A DNA stretch of 64,000 nt from Scrofimicrobium sp. R131 (GCF_040256745.1 NZ_CP138335.1:1364001-1428000), one strand, 5' to 3'. Shown: positions 33,827-44,394, numbered from the stretch's first letter. Made by a program: numbers and translations. Notes: generated by a model not told the origin, from the letters alone.

Positions 33827-35494
33827 TCACCTCTCCGCCAGTGGGAAGTTGGGAGCGGGCTGAGCCTGCTGCAGGTAGAGCCCCTCCACCCGCCACTCCT
33901 GCCCCCGCTGAATCAGGAGGAAGTCAACCGAGTTCTCCACCTGGAGCCGCAGGTAGCAGCGGGCGGCATCAGCTTCCTGGCGCAGTGCCCACCACTTTCC
34001 CCGGACCGCCCACATTCCCTCAATTCGACCGACACCATACCCCCCGGAGGGAAGTTCTGGGCGCTCTTCCAGCACTGCAATCCGAGCGGGAATCCCGGTC
34101 AGGATGCCCCGCCGGTTGATCCACAGCTGACCCCAGGTGCCATCAGACTGCTGCCCCAAAACTTTGGCTAGGGGAGGTTGGTCAAAGAGAAGCAGGGGCG
34201 ACTCCTGCACAGATCCGGCCCATTCCCCCTCCCGCGGAACCGGCTCTACCTGCGCCCCCCAGGGAACCAGCTCAACTCGCTCCCGCGGGTCCATTCCGCC
34301 CTGCAGCAGCGGCTGGCGCACCGATTCTTCCCCTAGAAGAAGTTGTAGTTGAGCCACCGCCCGGTTGACGCTATCCGACTGCGGTTTATCCCCCCAGAGA
34401 AACTGGGGCAGCGCCTGCGTGACCACGTCCGTCCCCTCCAGGCTGACGGCTGTCAGCAGAACCTCTTCCTCTCCCAGTTCTCCGCTCTGCTGCATCCGGT
34501 CTTGCCAGCTGCGAATTTGCCAGATGATTCTTTGCGACAGCTGCGCGCTTTGTGTCAGGTCAAATAGCGACCAACGCCGGGTCGATTCCAATCCGGTGCT
34601 GAGCTCTAGCCGGACGATCAACGTGTGGGCCACGCACCCTTTACCGGCCATCAGGTCGACGAACTCTTGGGCCACCCGGCGCACCCCGAGCAGGGCGTGA
34701 TCCACGGCCCCCACTCCCGGGGTGAACTCGTATCGTGCTTTTATTTGCGGGGCAGCGGTGGCCTGGGCCCGAACAAACAGGTCGCCCCCTTCAGCCAGGC
34801 TCCAAAGTTTCTCCCCCACCGTGCCCAGCCGACTGACCAGTTGTGTTCGCCCCAGCTCCAACAGTTGGCTGACGCGGCGGATCCCCAGCAGTTGCAAAAA
34901 GTTCAGCGCCTCGTCGTAGTCGGCCTGGATCTCTTCGGGGAGGTAGTCGACCAGCTCAATCAGGGCCAGGTCTCGAAGAAAACCGGAGCTCTGTCCCGCC
35001 GGCAGAATTAGCCCCCGCCGAGCTGCCCCCACCGCGGCCGCCGCCCCCTCGCCAATTCCGGCATAGACTTCGATGCCGGTTTCGCTCACGCACTGCTCTA
35101 GCAGCGATTGAATCAGCTCTCCCTCTTCTTTCCGCCAGCGGGCCTCCGCCGGGAGAGGCGCCCAGGCCAGGCCGGGTCTAATTGCACACACCCCCGCCAC
35201 TAGCTGGTCAAACACCTGCAGTAGGCCTTCAAACTCGGCCGCGTCGCGAACCGGATCGTGCGGGATGAGGAGCAGTTCAGAACAGATGCTTTGTGCGGTC
35301 AGCTGCCGCATCCCGGGGCAGATGCCCAGCCGGCTGGCCGCGCGGGTGCATTCGTGAACCCGGCCCCCCACCACCGTGGCGGCGGGAGCACCGGCCGGGA
35401 CGGCGGAAGCCAGGGCCGCCACCGACCAGTTCGGCACCCACAGAACGATTTTTCGCTGCCCGGTTGCACGGGAATCGCTAGCTGTCGGAAACAT
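33827..35494 (-). CDS. imuB: Y-family polymerase-like protein ImuB
   Basis: 555 aa. Y-family fold with the active-site acidic residues lost: the first motif reads IVLWVPNWSVAAL where active polymerases have Asp. HhH region LLGIRRVSQLLELGRTQLVSRLG is present. In mycobacteria ImuB is an adaptor that bridges DnaE2, the beta clamp and ImuA'. Two bases separate it from imuA', three from dnaE2, so one operon. Confidence 0.93.
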   Translation of the reverse strand: MFPTASDSRATGQRKIVLWVPNWSVAALASAVPAGAPAATVVGGRVHECTRAASRLGICPGMRQLTAQSICSELLLIPHDPVRDAAEFEGLLQVFDQLVAGVCAIRPGLAWAPLPAEARWRKEEGELIQSLLEQCVSETGIEVYAGIGEGAAAAVGAARRGLILPAGQSSGFLRDLALIELVDYLPEEIQADYDEALNFLQLLGIRRVSQLLELGRTQLVSRLGTVGEKLWSLAEGGDLFVRAQATAAPQIKARYEFTPGVGAVDHALLGVRRVAQEFVDLMAGKGCVAHTLIVRLELSTGLESTRRWSLFDLTQSAQLSQRIIWQIRSWQDRMQQSGELGEEEVLLTAVSLEGTDVVTQALPQFLWGDKPQSDSVNRAVAQLQLLLGEESVRQPLLQGGMDPRERVELVPWGAQVEPVPREGEWAGSVQESPLLLFDQPPLAKVLGQQSDGTWGQLWINRRGILTGIPARIAVLEERPELPSGGYGVGRIEGMWAVRGKWWALRQEADAARCYLRLQVENSVDFLLIQRGQEWRVEGLYLQQAQPAPNFPLAER

Positions 35495-35496
35495 TG

Positions 35497-35997
35497 TTAG
35501 CCCACCTTTCCTGTTCGTCCCCAGCTGTTGGCCCCCGACCGGCGCTGCCAGGGGGTGCTGGCCACCGGCCAGTGCGAGGTGGTGAAGAGGATTCGCTCAA
35601 GTTTCCGAGCCCGCGCGGCCAAAACTTGCTGCTGAGACAGGGAAACGGTCACATCCCCCACCACCACGAGGGAGAAACCCTCCAACAGAGTGGAGAGCAC
35701 CTGGGCGGCCTGCGCCGGCTCACAGGTGACCAGCACGGTTCGGTCCAGGTCGATTCCGGCCTGAGCCAGGGCCTCCCACCCCAGGTTGGCCACCCCAACC
35801 AGGGCCAGCCAGGAGTCCTCGGTCAAAGCGGAGCGGATGGCCAGCACCAGTCGAGGCAGGTTCGGCTCAACCCGGTACACACCCCCCGCCGGCCGCTCGG
35901 GAGCTAGGGTCCGGGTTTGATAGGAGCGAAGGCCGGTTTTCCCCTCCCCAACCTGCAGGGCTTGGCGAGCCGCCTGTAAACGATCCGCCGCTTCCAT
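35497..35997 (-). CDS. imuA': ImuA'-like mutasome protein
   Basis: 166 aa, first gene of the mutasome operon. RecA-like in outline but without a Walker A P-loop: the matching segment reads WLALVGVANLGWEALAQAGIDLDRTVLV. Short relative to proteobacterial ImuA, as in actinobacterial ImuA'. Identification rests largely on operon position before imuB and dnaE2. The promoter region carries a LexA-type box 44 bp upstream of the ATG; GGAGAGGTGAGGTGG precedes the start. Confidence 0.85.
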   Translation of the reverse strand: MEAADRLQAARQALQVGEGKTGLRSYQTRTLAPERPAGGVYRVEPNLPRLVLAIRSALTEDSWLALVGVANLGWEALAQAGIDLDRTVLVTCEPAQAAQVLSTLLEGFSLVVVGDVTVSLSQQQVLAARARKLERILFTTSHWPVASTPWQRRSGANSWGRTGKVG

Positions 35998-36026
35998 GCC
36001 ACCTCACCTCTCCCCTTTCGCCTTCA

Positions 36027-36056
36027 CGTACAGGTGTACGAAGAACACTAGTTCGA
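36027..36056 (-). promoter_or_regulatory. SOS (LexA) box and adjacent palindrome upstream of imuA'
   Basis: AAGAACACTAGTTCGA at 36041-36056 matches the actinobacterial LexA consensus TCGAACNNNNGTTCGA in all but the first two bases, with a perfect GAAC(N4)GTTC core. Just promoter-proximal to imuA' is a second perfect palindrome, CGTACAGGTGTACG (36027-36040). Confidence 0.75.
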
Positions 36057-36165
36057 GAATAGTAGCACCCTCCGACAGGTGAAACCAGCGTGAGTTTTCC
36101 GGGGTTCCACTCCCCTTTGACCCGGCCCATTTCCCATCGAATCGACTCGGTGGCAAAATGGCGGG

Positions 36166-36627
36166 GTGCTACACATGGTCTTCTTCGAACCCAAAATCCC
36201 CGGCAACTCCGGCGCCGCCATCCGCTTGGCAGCCTGCACCGGAGCGATGCTGCACCTGGTTGAACCTTTGGCTTTCGACATGGATGACGCCAAGTTGCGC
36301 CGGGCCGGACTGGACTACCACGACCTGGCTCACGTCCGGGTCCACCCGAATCTGGAGGAGGCGTTGGAGCAGATTCCGGGCCGAATTTGGGCCTTCACCG
36401 GGCACGCCACTCGCTGGCACACCGAGGTGGAATATCGGGACGGGGACGGCCTCCTCTTTGGTCCCGAACCCACGGGACTGCCCGAAGAGGTGATGGCTCA
36501 CCCCCGGGTCGAGGACAGAATTAGAATTCCGATGCGCGAGGGCATTCGCTCGCTAAACCTGGCTAACTCCGCCTCGATCGGCCTGTACGAGGCCTGGCGC
36601 CAACTGGGCTTTCCCGACGGGGTCTAG
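36166..36627 (+). CDS. trmL: tRNA (cytidine/uridine-2'-O)-methyltransferase TrmL
   Basis: SPOUT-class methyltransferase that modifies the wobble base of tRNA-Leu in E. coli. 153 aa, family length. MLHMVFFEPKIPGNSGAAIR and LAACTGAMLHLVEPLAFDMDD at the N-terminus, LLFGPEPTGLPEEV and RIPMREGIRSLNLANSASIG for the knotted SAM site. The GTG at 36166 fits the family N-terminus; CAAAAT (36154-36159) is 6 bases upstream, suggesting a leaderless mRNA. Confidence 0.93.
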   Translation: MLHMVFFEPKIPGNSGAAIRLAACTGAMLHLVEPLAFDMDDAKLRRAGLDYHDLAHVRVHPNLEEALEQIPGRIWAFTGHATRWHTEVEYRDGDGLLFGPEPTGLPEEVMAHPRVEDRIRIPMREGIRSLNLANSASIGLYEAWRQLGFPDGV

Positions 36628-36634
36628 CCCTCGG

Positions 36635-37156
36635 CTAACCGTTGTGCCAAGGAAACCGTTTGGGCCGTTCAATCCCCTCGGCCAACTCGACGATTCGCCT
36701 GGGATCTGACCGCCAGAGCCAAACAAAACCAATCAGCGGCAACGCGAGCGGAACGTACCAGTAGTCGGCCCCAAACCTGGACCAGGCGGAGGTTACAGCC
36801 GCCGCGTGATCGGTGCCCAACTCGAACAGTCCGGTGATGAGCGGGCCCACCAGCGCCACCGTAGTGGCCGCCCACGCGATGTGGCGCATTTTCCGCCCGT
36901 TGTGGGTGATTCCCACCGCGATCACCAGGTAGACCAGCCCGGCCAGAACCGCGATCAAGCGCGGACCGATCGGGGCATCGGTAGCCCGGATCAGTGCCAC
37001 CAGCGCGGGAACAGCAGTCAGCAGACCAAATAGCCAGAACAGGACCATCACGATCCGCCCCAGTCCCCAGGAAGGGCGACGGTCATCCCTGATGCCCCGA
37101 CCCGACGTGTTTTCGCCGGGCACGCTGCGCGCAGCGGTGGAGTCATTTGCGCTCAT
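36635..37156 (-). CDS. Membrane protein of unknown function
   Basis: 173 aa. A hydrophilic N-terminus (about 1-28) is followed by four predicted helices (IVMVLFWLFGLLTAVPALVA; LIAVLAGLVYLVIAVGI; IAWAATTVALVGPLITGLFE; WYVPLALPLIGFVWLW). No motif recognised. AGGATAACTATG gives a ribosome site. Convergent with trmL, 7 bp apart. Confidence 0.75.
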   Translation of the reverse strand: MSANDSTAARSVPGENTSGRGIRDDRRPSWGLGRIVMVLFWLFGLLTAVPALVALIRATDAPIGPRLIAVLAGLVYLVIAVGITHNGRKMRHIAWAATTVALVGPLITGLFELGTDHAAAVTSAWSRFGADYWYVPLALPLIGFVWLWRSDPRRIVELAEGIERPKRFPWHNG

Positions 37157-37332
37157 AGTTATCCTGCCACGAAGAGATCTGTCTTCCCCCAGCGTACTGT
37201 AAGGAGCTTCTCACCAGCACTTTCAACCTGTGACCTGCCAGTCATCAGCGTTGAATTCGTGGCGCTTCTTGCATAAATAACAGTGTTTGGGCGGCCCGGA
37301 CTCAAGCCAAACGTGGGACAATGTACCTAAGC

Positions 37333-37347
37333 CAACCATGATGGTTG
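37333..37347. promoter_or_regulatory. Perfect palindrome in the lpd leader
   Basis: CAACCAT-G-ATGGTTG, 7-bp arms with a one-base centre, 35 bp before the lpd start. GACAAT at 37317-37322 could be a -10, which would place the palindrome over the transcription start; TTGACA at 37345-37350 overlaps its right arm. Candidate operator for an unknown repressor. Confidence 0.5.
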
Positions 37348-37381
37348 ACAGATTAATCGCGAAGACAAGGAAGAGGTAGGC

Positions 37382-38758
37382 GTGAACGATCCAGACTTCG
37401 ACGTGGTGATCCTGGGTGCTGGTTCCGGAGGTTACGCTGCGGCTCTGCGCGCTGGCCAGTTGGGCCTGAAAGTAGCCCTCATCGAAGGGGATAAGGTTGG
37501 CGGCACTTGCCTGCACCGCGGCTGCATTCCCACCAAAGCTTATCTGCACGCAGCCGAGACGGCCGACACAGTTCGAGAAGCCGGCACTTTTGGGGTTGAG
37601 GCTGCCCTGCAGGGAATCAACATGACCCAGGTTGGTCAGTACCGCGACGGCGTGGTCACCAAGCTTTACAAGGGGGTGGAAGGGCTCCTGGCCTCGCGTC
37701 AGGTGGAAATCATCTCCGGCTGGGGTCGGGTCGTCTCCGCCAACACGGTCGAGGTGAACGGACGCCAGATCACGGGCAAGAACCTGATCCTCGCCACCGG
37801 CTCCTACTCTCGCACTCTGCCCGTGCTGCCCTTTGGCGGCCGGGTAATCGCCTCCGAACAGGCTCTGGCGATGGACTGGGTTCCCAACTCGGCCCTGATC
37901 TTGGGCGGCGGGGTCATCGGCGTTGAGTTCGCCTCCATCTGGCGCTCTTTCGGGGCCGAGGTGACCATCATCGAGGGCCTGCCCCACCTCGTTCCCAACG
38001 AGGACGAGTCCATCTCGAAGATTCTGGAGCGGTCCTTCCGCAAGCGCGGCATCAAGTTCCAGACCAACACCCGCTTTGCCAGCTACTCGCAGGACGAGTC
38101 CGGCGTCACCGTCACCACCGAGGACGGGAAAACCTACAGCGGCGACGTGCTGCTGGTCGCCGTCGGTCGGGGTCCGGTTACCGAGGGGCTTGGCTTTGAA
38201 GAGATCGGCGTGAAACTGGACCGCGGCTTCGTCCTCACCGACGAGCGTCTGCGCACCGGGGTTGACGGCGTCTACGCCGTCGGTGACATTGTCCCGGGTC
38301 TGCAACTGGCCCACCGCGGCTTCCTGCAGGGGATCTTCGTGGCCGAAGAGATCGCCGGCCTAAACCCCGATCCGATCGACGAGAACTCGATTCCTCGCGT
38401 CACCTTCTGCGAGCCCGAGATCGCCTCGGTGGGGCTGACCCAGCGCCAGGCCGAAGAGAAGTTCGGGGCCGACGCGGTCAAGACGGTCGAGTACAACCTG
38501 GCAGGAAACGGAAAGTCCAATATCCTGGGAACTACAGGCATCATCAAGCTGGTGCAGCAGGCTGACGGGCCGATCGTAGGCTTCCACGCCATTGGGGCCC
38601 GCATCAGCGAACAGATTGGCGAAGGGGAACTGATCGTGGGTTGGGAAGCTTACCCCGAGGATCTGGCCCGGCTGATCCATGCCCACCCGACTCAAAACGA
38701 AGCTATTGGCGAGGCAGCCATGGCCCTGGCGGGCAAGCCGCTGCACGCCCACGACTGA
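37382..38758 (+). CDS. lpdA: Dihydrolipoyl dehydrogenase
   Basis: E3 component reoxidising dihydrolipoyl groups with NAD+. 458 aa. FAD site VILGAGSGGYAAALRA, redox disulfide GGTCLHRGCIPTK, NAD-binding ALILGGGVIGVEFASIW, second FAD site VDGVYAVGDIV and the interface catalytic pair HAHPTQNE (His-x4-Glu). Starts on GTG with AAGGAAGAGG upstream. The E2 gene follows after 24 bp, so E3 and E2 are coexpressed. Confidence 0.95.
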   Translation: MNDPDFDVVILGAGSGGYAAALRAGQLGLKVALIEGDKVGGTCLHRGCIPTKAYLHAAETADTVREAGTFGVEAALQGINMTQVGQYRDGVVTKLYKGVEGLLASRQVEIISGWGRVVSANTVEVNGRQITGKNLILATGSYSRTLPVLPFGGRVIASEQALAMDWVPNSALILGGGVIGVEFASIWRSFGAEVTIIEGLPHLVPNEDESISKILERSFRKRGIKFQTNTRFASYSQDESGVTVTTEDGKTYSGDVLLVAVGRGPVTEGLGFEEIGVKLDRGFVLTDERLRTGVDGVYAVGDIVPGLQLAHRGFLQGIFVAEEIAGLNPDPIDENSIPRVTFCEPEIASVGLTQRQAEEKFGADAVKTVEYNLAGNGKSNILGTTGIIKLVQQADGPIVGFHAIGARISEQIGEGELIVGWEAYPEDLARLIHAHPTQNEAIGEAAMALAGKPLHAHD

Positions 38759-38782
38759 GACCGACCTAAGGAGTAAATACTG

Positions 38783-40558
38783 ATGGCACAATCAATCAAA
38801 ATGCCAGCACTTGGCGAGTCCGTCACCGAGGGGACCGTCACCGCTTGGCTGAAGCAGGTCGGCGACACCGTTGAGGTCGATGAACCCATCGTCGAGGTGG
38901 CGACAGATAAGGTCGACTCCGAGGTTCCCTCTCCCATTGCCGGGGTGCTGCTGGAAATCCTCGTGGACGAAGACGAGACTGTCGACGTCGGCACCGAGAT
39001 CGCCCGGATTGGCGACGCTTCCGAACTTGGCGGTGGCTCGGCTCCGGCCGCTCCCGCCGCCACCCCTGAACCGGCTCCGGCCCCGGCTCAAACTCAGGCT
39101 CCTGCTCCCGCCCAGGCTTCCGCCCCGGCTCCGGCCGCTGACGGTGAGCTGACCGAGGTGAAGATGCCCGCGCTGGGCGAGTCCGTCACCGAGGGAACCG
39201 TCACCGCCTGGCTGAAGCAGGTTGGCGACCAGGTGGAAGCGGACGAGCCGCTCGTCGAGGTGGCGACCGACAAGGTCGACTCCGAGGTTCCCTCCCCCGT
39301 GGGCGGATACCTGGTTGAGATTCGGGCCCAAGAAGACGAGACGGTGGACGTTGGCAGCGTTATCGCGGTGATTTCTTCCACTGCGGGTGCCAGTGCTCCC
39401 GCTCCGGCTCCCGCCGCCCCGGCCCCGGTCTCGGCTCCTGCTCCTACTCCGGCCCCCACTCCGGCTCCGGCTGCCCCCGCTCCGGTGGCACCTCCCGCAC
39501 CTCCCGCTCCCCCGGCGCCTCCCGCTCCGCCGGCGCCCCCGGCGCCCGCTCCGGCCGACCCGGTTTCCGCGATCCACCAGAAGGTGGCGTCTGCGGCCGC
39601 CTCCGGCAAGCTGGTCCAGGACGCTCCCGGCGCCCCCGCCAGCGTGGGCTACGTGACCCCGCTGGTGCGCAAGCTCGCCCGTGAACTTGGGGTCGACCTG
39701 ACCCAGGTCCAGGGTTCGGGCGTGGGCGGACGCATCCGCAAGGACGACGTGCTGGCTGCGGCTCAGCGACCCGAACCGACCCCGGCTGCGCCGGCTCCGG
39801 CAGCTCAGGCCACCCCGGCTCCGACCCCGGATCCGCTCCGCGGCACGACGGAAAAGATGTCGCGCCTGCGTCAGACCATTGCCCGGCGGATGGTGGACTC
39901 GCTGCAGACCGCCGCCCAGCTCACCACCGTGGTTGAGGTCGACGTGACCAAGGTGGCCCAGCTGCGCGCCGCCAAGAAGGACGCCTTCCAGGCTCAGCAC
40001 GGCTCCAAGCTGACCTTCCTGCCGTTCTTCGTCAAGGCCGCGACCGAGGCACTGCTGGCGCACCCGAAGATCAACGCGACCATCAACGGCAACGAGGTCA
40101 CCTACTTCGATTACGAGAACATCGGGATCGCGGTGGATGCGCCCAAGGGGCTGATGGTGCCGGTGATCAAGAACGCCGGTGAGCTCTCCCTGGCACAGAT
40201 CGCCCAGTCCATCAACTCGTTGGCAGCCAACACTCGGGAGGGCACAATCAGCCCCGACGAGCTGACCGGTTCCACCTTCACCATCACCAACACCGGTTCC
40301 GGTGGGGCCCTGTTCGACACCCCCGTGCTGAACATGCCCGAGGTAGCCATCCTGGGGGTTGGCACCATCGTGAAGCGCCCGGTCGTGGTGAAGGATGCGG
40401 ACGGAGCCGAAGCGATCGCCATTCACTCGATGGTGTACCTGGCCCTGTCCTACGATCACCGACTGGTGGACGGCGCCGACGCGGCCCGCTACCTGCAGGC
40501 GGTCAAGCGTCGGCTGGAAGAAGGCAACTTCGAAGCGGACCTGGGCTTGGATAGCTAA
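38783..40558 (+). CDS. sucB: 2-oxoacid dehydrogenase E2 (dihydrolipoyl acyltransferase), two lipoyl domains
   Basis: 591 aa. Two nearly identical lipoyl domains (lipoyl Lys43 and Lys164, both in [14 protein letters not shown]), separated by Pro/Ala linkers, then a peripheral-subunit-binding domain ([22 protein letters not shown]) and the catalytic acyltransferase ending [16 protein letters not shown] with the active His-Arg-x-x-Asp-Gly. Whether it serves pyruvate or 2-oxoglutarate dehydrogenase cannot be settled: actinobacterial E2 annotated SucB can serve in pyruvate dehydrogenase. GGAG lies upstream and a terminator downstream. Confidence 0.93.
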   Translation: MAQSIKMPALGESVTEGTVTAWLKQVGDTVEVDEPIVEVATDKVDSEVPSPIAGVLLEILVDEDETVDVGTEIARIGDASELGGGSAPAAPAATPEPAPAPAQTQAPAPAQASAPAPAADGELTEVKMPALGESVTEGTVTAWLKQVGDQVEADEPLVEVATDKVDSEVPSPVGGYLVEIRAQEDETVDVGSVIAVISSTAGASAPAPAPAAPAPVSAPAPTPAPTPAPAAPAPVAPPAPPAPPAPPAPPAPPAPAPADPVSAIHQKVASAAASGKLVQDAPGAPASVGYVTPLVRKLARELGVDLTQVQGSGVGGRIRKDDVLAAAQRPEPTPAAPAPAAQATPAPTPDPLRGTTEKMSRLRQTIARRMVDSLQTAAQLTTVVEVDVTKVAQLRAAKKDAFQAQHGSKLTFLPFFVKAATEALLAHPKINATINGNEVTYFDYENIGIAVDAPKGLMVPVIKNAGELSLAQIAQSINSLAANTREGTISPDELTGSTFTITNTGSGGALFDTPVLNMPEVAILGVGTIVKRPVVVKDADGAEAIAIHSMVYLALSYDHRLVDGADAARYLQAVKRRLEEGNFEADLGLDS

Positions 40559-40573
40559 GTCCCCCTCGCGAAC

Positions 40574-40609
40574 AAGCGGGCAGTCTCTCTCGGGAGGCTG
40601 CCCGCTTTT
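40574..40609 (+). terminator. Terminator of lpd-E2 operon
   Basis: AAGCGGGCAG (40574-40583) pairs perfectly with CTGCCCGCTT (40598-40607), followed by TT. A classic rho-independent terminator 15 bp after the E2 stop. Confidence 0.85.
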
Positions 40610-40700
40610 CGTCGTGGCGGCGGGACCTAATGCCGCCATCTTGGCGTATTTCTGCCAGTATCCTGGGACGCGGTACAACCCTTGTGTGAACGGAGCTATC

Positions 40701-42374
40701 GTGACCGACTTCTTCTACGAAGATCTTCTGCCCACCGGACAGGACCCGACCGAGTATCGGCTGTTGACCACGGAGGGAGTGGAAACGGTGACCGGCCCGG
40801 ACGGCGCCCAGTTCCTCAAGGTGTCACCCGAGGCGCTGGCCCTGCTTTCCGAGACGGCCTATCACGATATTTCCTTCTACCTGCGGACCGCCCACCTCGA
40901 ACAGGTCCGAAAGATTATTGACGACCCCGAGGCTTCCGCCAACGACCGGTTCGTGGCGCTTGACCTGCTGCGAAACGCCAACGTGGCCGCGGCCGGCGTG
41001 CTGCCGATGTGCCAGGACACCGGAACGGCCATCATCTCGGCCGAACGCGGACAGCGGGTACTGTCGGCGGGACCAGACGAGAAGCCGCTGGCGCGCGGTG
41101 TCTTTGAGGCCTACACGAAGCTGAACCTGCGCTACTCGCAAAATGCTCCCCTCAGCATGTACGAGGAAGTCAACACCGGCTGCAACCTGCCGGCTCAAAT
41201 TGAGCTGCACGCGGACACCCACCCGGGCCATGAGAACGAGTACCGGTTCCTGTTCATGGCCAAGGGCGGCGGCTCAGCCAACAAGTCCTACCTGTACCAG
41301 ATGACGAAGGCGATCCTGGATCCGGAACACATGATGCAGTTCCTGGAAGAGAAGATCCGTTCCCTCGGCACCGCGGCCTGTCCCCCCTATCACCTGGCCA
41401 TTGTCGTCGGTGGCACCTCCGCGGAATATGCGCTCCGCACCGCCAAGTACGCTTCGGCCCACTACCTGGACGAGTTGCCCACCAGCGGGGACCGGACCGG
41501 ACACGGGTTCCGGGACGTGGAGATGGAACAGGAGGTCCACCGCCTGACCCAGCAGATGGGAATCGGGGCCCAGTTCGGCGGCAAATATTTCTGCCACGAC
41601 GTCCGGGTCATTCGCCTGCCACGCCACGGCGCCTCCCTGCCGGTGGCGATCGCGGTTTCCTGCTCCGCGGACCGCCAGGCCAAGGGGAAGATCACCCCGG
41701 ACGGGGTGTTCCTGGAGCGCCTCGACACCGATCCGGGCCGGTTCCTGCCGGCCACCACGGATGCGGAGATCGGCCACAGCGAAGCGGACGAGGCGGTTCA
41801 GATTGACCTGAACCGTCCCATGCCGGAGGTGCTGTCTGAGCTCTCCAAGCATCCGGTGAAGACCCGCCTCTCCCTCAACGGCACCATGGTGGTGGCCCGC
41901 GACATCGCGCACGCCAAAATCCGCGAGCGCCTGGAGGCCGGCGAACCCATGCCCCAGTACCTGCGGGACCATCCGGTTTACTATGCCGGTCCGGCCAAGA
42001 CCCCGGCCGGCATGCCCTCGGGTTCCTTCGGTCCGACCACGGCCGGGCGGATGGATGACTACGTCGACCAGTTCCAGGCGGCCGGCGGCTCGATGATCAT
42101 GGTGGCGAAGGGGAACCGCTCCCAGGCCGTGACCGACGCCTGTCGGCAGCACGGGGGCTTCTACCTGGGCTCGATTGGCGGCCCGGCCGCAGAGTTGGCT
42201 GCCAACTGCATTAAGTCTGTCGAGTTGCTGGAATACCCGGAATTGGGCATGGAGGCGGTCTGGAAGATTGAGGTGGAGGATTTCCCCGCCTTCATCGTGG
42301 TGGACGACAAGGGCCACGACTTCTTTGCCGGGATGCAGGAAGTGACTCTCACCATTGGTCGGCGCCCAGAATAG
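40701..42374 (+). CDS. fumA: Class I fumarate hydratase (Fe-S)
   Basis: Converts fumarate and malate using an oxygen-sensitive [4Fe-4S] cluster. 557 aa from the GTG at 40701, which has GGAG 5 bases upstream; the GTG at 40686 is an alternative with TACAAC 6 bases before it. Cluster cysteines appear in [23 protein letters not shown] and [20 protein letters not shown]; the C-terminal beta domain contains [20 protein letters not shown]. Length fits FumA/FumB. Confidence 0.93.
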   Translation: MTDFFYEDLLPTGQDPTEYRLLTTEGVETVTGPDGAQFLKVSPEALALLSETAYHDISFYLRTAHLEQVRKIIDDPEASANDRFVALDLLRNANVAAAGVLPMCQDTGTAIISAERGQRVLSAGPDEKPLARGVFEAYTKLNLRYSQNAPLSMYEEVNTGCNLPAQIELHADTHPGHENEYRFLFMAKGGGSANKSYLYQMTKAILDPEHMMQFLEEKIRSLGTAACPPYHLAIVVGGTSAEYALRTAKYASAHYLDELPTSGDRTGHGFRDVEMEQEVHRLTQQMGIGAQFGGKYFCHDVRVIRLPRHGASLPVAIAVSCSADRQAKGKITPDGVFLERLDTDPGRFLPATTDAEIGHSEADEAVQIDLNRPMPEVLSELSKHPVKTRLSLNGTMVVARDIAHAKIRERLEAGEPMPQYLRDHPVYYAGPAKTPAGMPSGSFGPTTAGRMDDYVDQFQAAGGSMIMVAKGNRSQAVTDACRQHGGFYLGSIGGPAAELAANCIKSVELLEYPELGMEAVWKIEVEDFPAFIVVDDKGHDFFAGMQEVTLTIGRRPE

Positions 42375-42453
42375 GGCGGGCCAACGGGTATCCCGTTTTC
42401 TTCCGATCGGCTAGGTTAGAAGAATCGATTTGCCGAGGTGAAAAGGGGACACG

Positions 42454-42993
42454 ATGAGCACTGCGAGTGCCGCTCACCTGTCTGGGGCGCAGCTCAGTTT
42501 CAGCATTGTGCAGACGCCGATTGGGCGCCTGCTGCTGGCCAGCGGCCCCCGCGGCCTGGTTCGAATTGCCTTTGAGAATGAGGATTTTGGCCGGATCCTG
42601 TCGGAGTTGGAGGCGGTCACCGGACTGGCCCCGATCGGGGACGAGGCGGCGCTGGCCCCAGCTGAGCGGGAGTTGGCCGAGTACTTTGCCGGTAGCAGGC
42701 GCGAGTTCAGCGTAGACCTGGACCTGGGGCTCACCTCGGGCTTCCGGCGGACCGTGGTCGAGGAGATGGGGAAGATTCCCTACGGCCAGACCAGCACCTA
42801 CGGCGAGTTGGCGGCCCGAGCCGGTAGCCCCCTGGCCGCCCGGGCGGTCGGGTCGGCCTGCGCCACCAACCCGCTCCCAATCATCTACCCCTGCCACCGG
42901 GTGGTCCGCCAGGGTGGGGGCCCGGGAGGGTACCTGGGTGGACGCGAAGTGAAGGAGTACCTTTTGCAGATGGAGCGCCAGAACCGTGCTTAG
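42454..42993 (+). CDS. ogt: Methylated-DNA--protein-cysteine methyltransferase (Ogt)
   Basis: Suicide repair protein that takes alkyl groups from O6-alkylguanine. 179 aa. Acceptor Cys147 in IIYPCHRVVRQGG, helix-turn-helix segment IPYGQTSTYGELAARAGSPLAARAVGSA with the Arg finger, and terminal GYLGGREVKEYLL. AAAAGGGGA provides a ribosome site. The last 8 bp overlap sdaA. Confidence 0.95.
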   Translation: MSTASAAHLSGAQLSFSIVQTPIGRLLLASGPRGLVRIAFENEDFGRILSELEAVTGLAPIGDEAALAPAERELAEYFAGSRREFSVDLDLGLTSGFRRTVVEEMGKIPYGQTSTYGELAARAGSPLAARAVGSACATNPLPIIYPCHRVVRQGGGPGGYLGGREVKEYLLQMERQNRA

Positions 42994-44350
42994 TCGTCCT
43001 CACCACAGCGGCGGCGTCTACGTGTCGGCCCTGGAGCTGTTCTCCATTGGAGTGGGACCCTCCAGTTCTCACACGGTCGGACCCATGCGGGCCGCGCAGG
43101 AGTTCCGCCACCTGCTGGAACGCCAGGGAATCCTGTCAGCTGCCGTCACCGTCCAGAGTCGGCTCCACGGGTCCCTGGCCGCGACCGGGCTGGGTCACGG
43201 CACCCCCGACGCGGTCCTGGCCGGGCTGCGCGGCGCCGATCCCGCCTCGGTCGATCCCGCTGAGGTTCACGGCTGGTGGCAACGCCTGGTCCAAGGCGAG
43301 ACCCTTCCTTTTGGGCGCGGCCACCTCGACGCCAACTCAATTACTTTCGAGCCCCACAACCGCGATTTTGGCCACCCAAACGCGATGACCCTGACCGCGC
43401 TGGGGTCGGATGGGGAGCCGCTGGCCAGCGAGACCTACCTGTCGGTCGGGGGCGGGTTCATCCGCCGCGTGGGGGCGCCCGAAACCGGAGCCAGCCACCG
43501 TGTTCCACTTTCCACCTACACCTCCACTGCCGAGCTGATGGAGAGCCTCCGCGGGCGGAGTCTGGCCGAAATCGCCTGGGAGGACGAGGTCCATTTTCAC
43601 GGGGCCGAAGCTGCCCGGGCGGGGCTGGACCAAATTTGGACGGTGATGTCAGAGTGTCTGTCCCGGGGTTTGGAGGCGCGCGGCACCCTTCCCGGGGGTC
43701 TGCGGGTCCCCCGCCGGGCCGCCGGAGCCTACGAGCAGCTGGTCCGCTCGGGGCGGACCCACCTGGTCGAGGAGGTGCTCCCGATCTATGCCCTGGCGAT
43801 CAGCGAAGAGAACGCTGGGGGTGGACGGGTGGTGACCGCCCCCACCAACGGGGCCGCCGGCGTCATCCCGGCCGTGCTCGCCTACACCAACGACCACGAG
43901 CCCCTGAGCTCACAGTCACTGCGACTGTTCCTCTTGACCGCCACCGTGATCGGCTCCCTGATCAAGGCCAACGCCTCCATTTCGGGGGCCGAGGCGGGCT
44001 GCCAGGCCGAGGTCGGGTCCGCCTGCGCGATGGCTGCGGCCGGCTTGACCGCGGTGCGGGGAGGGACCCCTGCCCAGGTGGAGAACGCGGCCGAGATCGC
44101 GATTGAACACCACCTGGGATTGACCTGCGACCCGGTGGGCGGGCTGGTGCAGATCCCCTGCATCGAACGAAATGCCGTGGCTGCCTCCACAGCGCTGACC
44201 GCCTCCCGACTGGCTCTGCTCGGGGACGGCACCCACATCGTGGGCTTGGACACGGCGATTGAGACCATGCGGCAAACCGGTTTGGATATGTCGCACCACT
44301 ACAAGGAAACCAGCACCGCCGGCCTCGCGGTCAACGTAGTCGAGTGCTGA
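42986..44350 (+). CDS. sdaA: L-serine ammonia-lyase (Fe-S, single chain)
   Basis: Deaminates L-serine to pyruvate with a [4Fe-4S] cluster. 454 aa, fused alpha and beta domains: [23 protein letters not shown] at the start, [41 protein letters not shown] and [19 protein letters not shown] with the cluster cysteines. GTG start within ogt. Together with Ald downstream it forms an amino-acid-to-pyruvate pair. Confidence 0.94.
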   Translation: MLSRPHHSGGVYVSALELFSIGVGPSSSHTVGPMRAAQEFRHLLERQGILSAAVTVQSRLHGSLAATGLGHGTPDAVLAGLRGADPASVDPAEVHGWWQRLVQGETLPFGRGHLDANSITFEPHNRDFGHPNAMTLTALGSDGEPLASETYLSVGGGFIRRVGAPETGASHRVPLSTYTSTAELMESLRGRSLAEIAWEDEVHFHGAEAARAGLDQIWTVMSECLSRGLEARGTLPGGLRVPRRAAGAYEQLVRSGRTHLVEEVLPIYALAISEENAGGGRVVTAPTNGAAGVIPAVLAYTNDHEPLSSQSLRLFLLTATVIGSLIKANASISGAEAGCQAEVGSACAMAAAGLTAVRGGTPAQVENAAEIAIEHHLGLTCDPVGGLVQIPCIERNAVAASTALTASRLALLGDGTHIVGLDTAIETMRQTGLDMSHHYKETSTAGLAVNVVEC

Positions 44351-44394
44351 CCACAGCGGTCGAGGGGACACCCACCGACCAGAAGGAGAATGAA

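Noticed and set aside
39400-39570. Repeated CCxCCGGC DNA in E2 as a regulatory repeat
   Set aside because: It is explained by the Pro/Ala-rich interdomain linker of the coding sequence.
38792-40678. 628-aa minus-strand frame opposite the E2 gene
   Set aside because: Low-complexity Gly/Arg/Ser product caused by the Pro/Ala linkers of E2 read backwards.
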